Assembly (NCBI GenBank): GCA_036850595.1
Contig: CM072170.1
Coordinates: 19,418,696 to 19,482,695, forward strand
Reading direction: 5' to 3'
From: Rhyacichthys aspro
Lineage: Eukaryota; Chordata; Actinopteri; Gobiiformes; Rhyacichthyidae
Length of the DNA stretch: 64,000 bases
Position numbers and translations under genes: made by a program. This document shows, piece after piece, positions 59,029 through 64,000 of the stretch (the stretch's first letter is position 1; each line of letters opens with the position of its first letter). Below the pieces are notes generated by a model that was given only the letters and a program-made list of their open reading frames with translations, searched no databases and was not told the DNA's origin.

Positions 59029-61651
59029 TTAGAGGCAGATGTGGCGCTTCAATGTCACCATGTGCTTCCCTGCAACGACATAAGGTGACAAGGGACACAC
59101 ATCACTGAGATATTGCTGTTCAATGAGAATAATATGATCGGTCTTGTCCAGATAATAACCACGATAGTGTTCATCATACCAGGAGATCTGTTTTCTTACA
59201 ATAAAATACGGTCTTTCCCTCAAAATTGCTATTTGCATAATCTCAGCAAAATCAGGAAGACCTGCTGTAGAACCATATGCCACAATCATGCCTTTTGAAT
59301 ACCTTGTTCCATGAAAGGAGACGGTTTCGGTCAGGTGAACGTGAGACAGAGACGGAAACAAATCCCTTACTGACTCCTGAACATGTGCATGCAAGACATC
59401 CAATGGCACCGACGATACTCTTCCAACAATGAGATCAGGCAAGGCTGTTGTTGAATGCAGGTGGTAACTTATCATAAGTTGATGCTTCTTAGCCAGGGAC
59501 AGCAGTATGTTTCTAAAGTTTCCTGTGTGCCTTACTATCCTTTTAAACTGGCTATGTTTTGCTTCAAACCTCATAGTCCAGAAAGCAATCAAAGGTCCAA
59601 AGGCTTTTATTAATGTTGGATAATGTTCCAAAAAGTGGTGTTTGGGGATTAACCCTTGATTAGGAAATTTTTCCAGGAATCTGTGACGGTGTTCTGAAAT
59701 TTTTGAGTCAAGATAAGCAATGCTCTCCTCATTGTGAAGTGGAGAAACAACAAGCTCAATAATGTCTTTTAAAGACATGAGCAGAAGCCAAGCTGGGTCA
59801 TTCAAAGGTATTCTATGTCCAATAATAAATGGTAGAAGTCTAATTAGCGTCCAATTTTCATGTGCATTTCCTCCAATCTTTTTTTTTGAAGAGAATGTTA
59901 CAGGCACCGGCTGAGGACAGTCTGTTTTGTCAGCCCATTTATAGGGAAATTGTGAGATGGCAGTGTTAAGTTCACACAACGTGATATAGTTCTGAGAAAG
60001 GAAAACACTTAAGCACAGAGCCAGTTCATAGGGAACGATGCCTTCAAAAATGTCATGCAATACGTCTGGTGGGTAGCCAGTGGTGCAGTGGAAGTAGCTC
60101 AGATTGTCTGTCAGTGGGCATGATTTTTTTACACCATAACAGTGTGTCAGAGCAGGATTTTCTTTTACAGTCAATACATGAGAGGCATGGCTCTCTTTGC
60201 TGCGAGCAGGAAATGCACCTGATCGCACCTCTTTTCTCTGAAACTCTGATCGTTGTCCAAGACAAAATCGACAAATGAATGGTCCAGAAAAATTTTCCAC
60301 AAGTCCACAAAGTGAGTGTGCCCCAAGATTGTCAGCAACGACACAAAACACACTTCCTTTTACATGTTTTTCAAGAGCGGAGATATATATGCCATCACGC
60401 TCTAAGATAGCAATATCTTTTAACAGTGGAGCAAATACTTGATGATAGCCAAATCTTTTTATGTCACTTGCTTTAGACAAAAGGGCCAGGTATACAGAGT
60501 TTAAAGTAGATCGAGATGGCTGTAATCTTATGCTTCTTCCTTGATGTTCCCAGTGGATTACAAAGTTCCAAATCATCAACGTACAGTATGAGTGGAATTC
60601 GTGGTTCATCAGAGTAAAATAAACTGTCTTTGTAGACTGCACCATCACAATAGGATTTGTATTGAGATGACAACTGGTCATGTTCTTTCCTGAAAACTTG
60701 TTCTCTAATACTTTTGTTAGCTAAAATCTGAATCAAAGACTGAAGAATTGGAATATACTGGAAACTCCTGTCACTTGCTTCAAGGATGTATTCAACGGGC
60801 TCAACAACTTCAAACTTCTCTTTAAAATACTGCTGTCTCTTAAAAGATGATGACAAAGGGCCCTCGCTTTTCAGTGCACTGCTAAGAGGATTTGATTTAC
60901 AAAGTTCTTCCGCAAGAGATGTAACTAAGGTGTCATCAATGGTTTGGTTGTTTTGCATTAAATGAGAAACAATAATACCTCTGATCACAGAGATTGTTGC
61001 AGAACTTGATATGAAGTAAAGATCATCTACCAGTTCATCAATGCAGCGGACTGAAACGTTATGAAGACTTTCCAGTTTCAACAAGAGGGATGCTATATAC
61101 TCCACAACCAAACTGCTTCCTTGTTTATTGGTTGTAGAGACTTGGCTGTCTGCATCAGTGTTTATTTCTGTGGCAGTGTCACAATCAACTGTACTCTCCG
61201 GTTCTGTTAACTGTGTTTGGGATAAAATGCCTACCTTGAAATCTTGTGAACTATGTGGAGTATGCTTTCTATGCTTATGCGTAGCAAATGTTCCATAAAC
61301 ATTTGTTTGGTGATTGCACCCATCAAAAACACACTTTACAGTTTCATTATTCTTCAGATGATAGCCTAAATGTTCAAAAAAATCTTATTCACAAGGAAAT
61401 CCACTCTTCTGACACAATTGGCAGGTAAACAAAAGAGCCACTTGTGGTGAGTTAACTGAGTGAACCTCTGGATGGTATCTTGACAAGTGAGAGCGAAGGC
61501 AACTCCAGTTTTTAAAAGAGCATGGGCAATCTATATGTATACAAGGCAAGGCATGGTTGTGTCCAAAGGTTCCATGATGCAGTCTATAATGCTTTAAAAT
61601 ATCACTTTTCAATGGCACAACAGTGCTGCATAGTTTACAGGGCCATCCCAT
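59029..61651 (-). pseudogene. C2H2 zinc-finger DDE transposase, KDZ-like, broken
   Basis: The frame starts at ATG 61651, after an AG acceptor-like TTTATAG. Four zinc fingers follow at 61.65-61.25 kb (CKLC with HYRLHH, CPCSFKNW with HLSRYH, CQLC with HLGYH, CVFDGC with HKHRKH). An in-frame TAA at 61385-61387 interrupts the third finger. The frame then continues to ILYVDDLELCNPLG and RKKHKITAI (about 60.6-60.52 kb). A small deletion with frameshift near 60.51 kb follows, and the second part is open from there to TAA at 59031-59029. It carries FGYHQVFAPLLKDIAILE, FCVVADNLGAHSLCGL, DVLHDIFEGIVPYELAL and RFEAKHSQFKR. By analogy with KDZ-type enzymes, the catalytic acids are probably the Asp of VDD, the Asp of ADN and the Glu of FEAKH, and all three are still present. 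Class assignment is by motif, not alignment. Confidence 0.75.
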
Positions 61652-62075
61652 CTATAAATTAAAAAAAGGAAAAAATATATAGTTTTCTATTTTTTGTTAT
61701 ATGCATACACAAACATCCTCAAATTGTATCACACCAAAAATAATCTTGAAAACTTTTCATTTAAATTAAGTGTGTTTAAGAAATTCAGGAATAATTAATA
61801 ATAATATGATATATACAGACTTAGAAGACCCTTTCTGAGAAGGTTAAATTTTCCCAATTGGAAGCACACTAAGCATTTAATACATACCCAATTTAAATTA
61901 AGCAAACTGTCAATTTGATTACTTAACATGTGTAATGCAACTCCTAGACCAACATTTGTACTTACCTTACATGCACTTGAATCAGACACACAGCTCAAAG
62001 GGTGACTCAGGGTGTTCAGATGGATTACTATCAAAGAAATACAAAACCTTTAATTAAACACTGTACATTATATAT
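61652..62075. other. 5' flank of the transposase gene
   Basis: AT-rich, with no clear coding exon. A non-coding first exon may lie here. The reverse complement has possible donors, but none could be selected. Confidence 0.35.
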
Positions 62076-62124
62076 CTATCTATCGACCGATATATAGACA
62101 TAATATATATGCATACACACATAA

Positions 62125-62143
62125 TATATACATACATACATAC

Positions 62144-62182
<39 letters not shown>

Positions 62183-62257
62183 AACACACATATATACACA
62201 TACATATATATATAAATATATATACACACACATACATATACACATACATATATATAA

Positions 62258-62300
<43 letters not shown>

Positions 62301-62317
62301 TACATATGTATAAATAC

Positions 62318-62358
<41 letters not shown>

Positions 62359-62365
62359 CACATAT
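62125..62365. repeat. compound (TA)n/(CA)n/(ACAT)n microsatellite
   Basis: About 240 bp of mixed TA, CA and ACAT runs. Long open frames here on both strands are artefacts of the repeat. Confidence 0.95.
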
Positions 62366-62377
62366 TTATATGTGTGT

Positions 62378-63920
62378 GCTCACCATTGAATGTTTAGATG
62401 AATACGACATCCTTGAACCATTTCAGTCTGGGTTCAGAAACCATCATAGCACTGAGTCTGCTCTCCTGAGGGTATTCAATGACATTCTTATTGCAACTGA
62501 CTCTGGTAACTCTGTCGTTCTGGTGCTGTTGGACCTGACAGCTGCCTTTGACACAGTGGACCACAGTATCCTCCTCTCTCGGCTGGAACACTGGGTGGGC
62601 ATCCGTGGTTCAGCCTTAGATTGGTTTAAGTCATATTTGGGTCAGAGAACCTTTTGTGTAGATTTTGGTGGGTCTGTTTCGTCCTCGGTTCCTCTGAAGT
62701 GTGGAGTGCCTCAAGGTTCAATCCTTGGGCCTCTACTTTTTTCTTTGTACATGCTTCCATTTGGTTCTGTCCTCAGGAAACATGGCATGTCATTTCATTT
62801 TTATGCTGATGACAGCCAAATTTACTTACCAGTAAAGCGAAGCGACCCACTTGCTGCCAGTGCACTTTTGGACTGTCTAGAAGACATTAAAGCTTGGATG
62901 GCAAATAACTTTTTAAATTTTAACGACAGGAAAACTGAGGTGATGATTTTTGGTCCCGGTGGTACATCTAATAACCTTCCAATCAACCTGGGTGCCTTGG
63001 CATACTATGTTAAACCGGTCGTCACAAACCTCGGAGTCACAATGGACGCTGATTTTAAACTCCAACAACAAATCAGCTCTGTCGTTAAGGCTAGCTTTTT
63101 TCAGCTGAGGCAGCTAGCAAAAATAAAATCATTCCTGACAGTTACTGATTTTGAAACTGTCATCCACGCTTTTGTGACAACCCGCCTGGACTACTGTAAT
63201 GCACTTTATGCTGGTGTTAGCCAGACTGCACTTTCTCGTTTGCAGTTAGTCCAGAATGCTGCTGCTCGGCTTTTAACAGGAACACGCAAATATGACCACA
63301 TCTCACCGATCTTAGCTTCACTTCACTGGCTGCCAGTGCGTTTTAGAATAGACTTTAAAATACTTTTATTTACTTTTAAATGTTTAAATGGTCTTGCTCC
63401 ATTCTATCTGTCTGATCTGATCCATCCTTACGTCCCGTCCCGTGCTCTCAGGTCAGCAGATCAGTTACAGCTTATGGTCCCCACAACAAAACGTAAACTT
63501 CGTGGAGACCGTGCCTTTTCTGTCATTGCTCCAAAACTCTGGAATGAGCTCCCTTTACACATTAGACAAGCCCATTCACTGCCCGTTTTTAAATCACTGT
63601 TAAAAACGCACTTTTTCTCGGTGGCTTTTAACTCAGAGTGAGAGGTGGTCATTCATTTATTTATTTACTTATTTTATCTTTTTGTTGTCTTAACTCATGT
63701 TCTAAGTTCTTTTGTGCTTTTAACCTGAGTTATTTATTAATTGCGTGTTTAATGTTTTGTTTTATGTCTTTTACAGTTTTATTGCATTGTGTTTGTATTG
63801 TACTGTGTTTTGTGTTTTATCTCCTCTATTTATTTATTTTATTGTTTGTGTACAGCACTTTGGCCGACTGCACAGTTTTAAAGGTGCTTTATAAATAAAG
63901 TTGGTGTGGTATGGTATGTG
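62378..63920 (+). mobile_element. 5'-truncated L2/Rex-like LINE with open reverse transcriptase
   Basis: An open frame of about 420 codons to the TGA at 63639-63641 begins at about ECLDEYDILEPFQSGF and has the full core of a non-LTR reverse transcriptase. It includes LLDLTAAFDTVDH (motif A), GVPQGSILGPLLFSLYM (B) and FHFYADDSQIYLP (C, intact YADD). The C-terminal region has LQLVQNAAARLLTG, SPILASLHWLPVRFRIDFK and APKLWNELPLHIRQA. The 3' UTR ends GGTGCTTTATAAATAAAGTT and a short TGGTATGG-type tail. Endonuclease and the first RT part are missing, so it is a typical 5'-truncated copy. The frame is undamaged, so insertion is probably recent. Confidence 0.85.
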
Positions 63921-64000
63921 AACACACACATTGATATATATGTATAAAAACTAGCATGACATAATAACATTTACGATATTCCAACCTGTTTTTTCAGGGA
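63921..64000. other. microsatellite-like flank
   Basis: CA- and TATA-rich sequence after the LINE tail, similar in base pattern to the repeat before it. Confidence 0.4.

Larger units (their letters stand above)
55871..62075 (-). mobile_element. candidate two-gene DNA transposon (KDZ-like transposase + PB1-like protein)
   Basis: Two minus-strand genes sit head to tail: a zinc-finger DDE-type transposase (61651-59029, broken) and a PB1-like-domain gene (58976-56439, intact), only 50 bp apart. The left candidate end, ACACTGTAAAAAATCTTACC at 55871, and subterminal AT-rich TTAAGTAAA-type motifs look like transposon ends. On the right I found only a weak AACACTGTA near 62064, so the boundaries are tentative. 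Microsatellites flank both sides. The pairing as one element is inferred from adjacency, shared strand and the second relic copy of the zinc-finger module at 2450-2940. Confidence 0.45.

Noticed and set aside
60473..60560. An intron joining the two transposase frames
   Set aside because: The frames nearly abut, no GT/AG pair fits, and a short stretch expected between KITAI and LNSVYLALL is missing, so a deletion is more likely.
62054..62363. Several open frames of 80-95 codons on the minus strand and the first 80 codons of the long plus-strand frame
   Set aside because: They translate TA/CA microsatellite (Tyr-Ile-Cys-Val or His-Thr-Tyr-Ile repeats); the real LINE coding part begins after the repeat.

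Overview
This is eukaryotic and almost certainly teleost-fish DNA. It is AT-rich and intron-bearing, crowded with dinucleotide microsatellites, and littered with fish-type transposons: hAT, Tc1, Tigger, piggyBac-like, L1, L2/Rex-like and BEL/Pao elements plus tRNA-derived SINEs. No prokaryotic feature, rRNA, genuine tRNA or CRISPR array was seen.

Layout. From 1 to 11.7 kb there is no host gene. This stretch holds a transposon end, a degenerate tandem repeat, the wrecked zinc-finger part of a transposase (2.45-2.9 kb), a foldback element copy (3.4-3.66 kb), an hAT element with a perfect 8-bp target duplication (4.5-5.4 kb) and SINE fragments. From 36,290 down to 11,742 on the minus strand lies the one clear host gene, an orthologue of kcnk10 (TREK-2, a two-pore-domain potassium channel). 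All seven coding exons can be placed with consistent GT/AG boundaries and phase, giving 575 codons plus stop. Its second selectivity filter reads G-I-G instead of the usual G-F-G. Its second intron is about 15 kb and has absorbed Tigger-like, Tc1, hAT and foldback elements. From 39.6 to 43.5 kb is a graveyard of BEL/Pao, two hAT families and L1. At 45.7-46.7 kb is a two-exon gene for an acidic protein with a C-terminal membrane anchor. It is broken by one base in an A9 run, and I do not recognise the family. From 47.2 to 48.1 kb is a piggyBac-like MITE with TTAA ends. From 48 to 56 kb is gene-poor, AT-rich DNA.

The most interesting part is 56.4-61.7 kb on the minus strand. It pairs a C2H2 zinc-finger DDE-type transposase of the kind related to KDZ (Kyakuja-Dileera-Zisupton) enzymes, broken by a stop codon and a small deletion, with an intact four-exon gene for a PB1-like-domain protein of the fish 'SAMD3-like' group. 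The latter starts 50 bp downstream of the transposase stop, behind a strong splice acceptor. I suggest the two are parts of one two-gene DNA transposon, with a second degenerate copy of its zinc-finger module at 2.45 kb. The last part, 62.4-63.9 kb, is a 5'-truncated LINE with an open reverse transcriptase, lying inside a TA/CA microsatellite.

All family names come from recognising protein motifs by eye. No alignment or database search was run.
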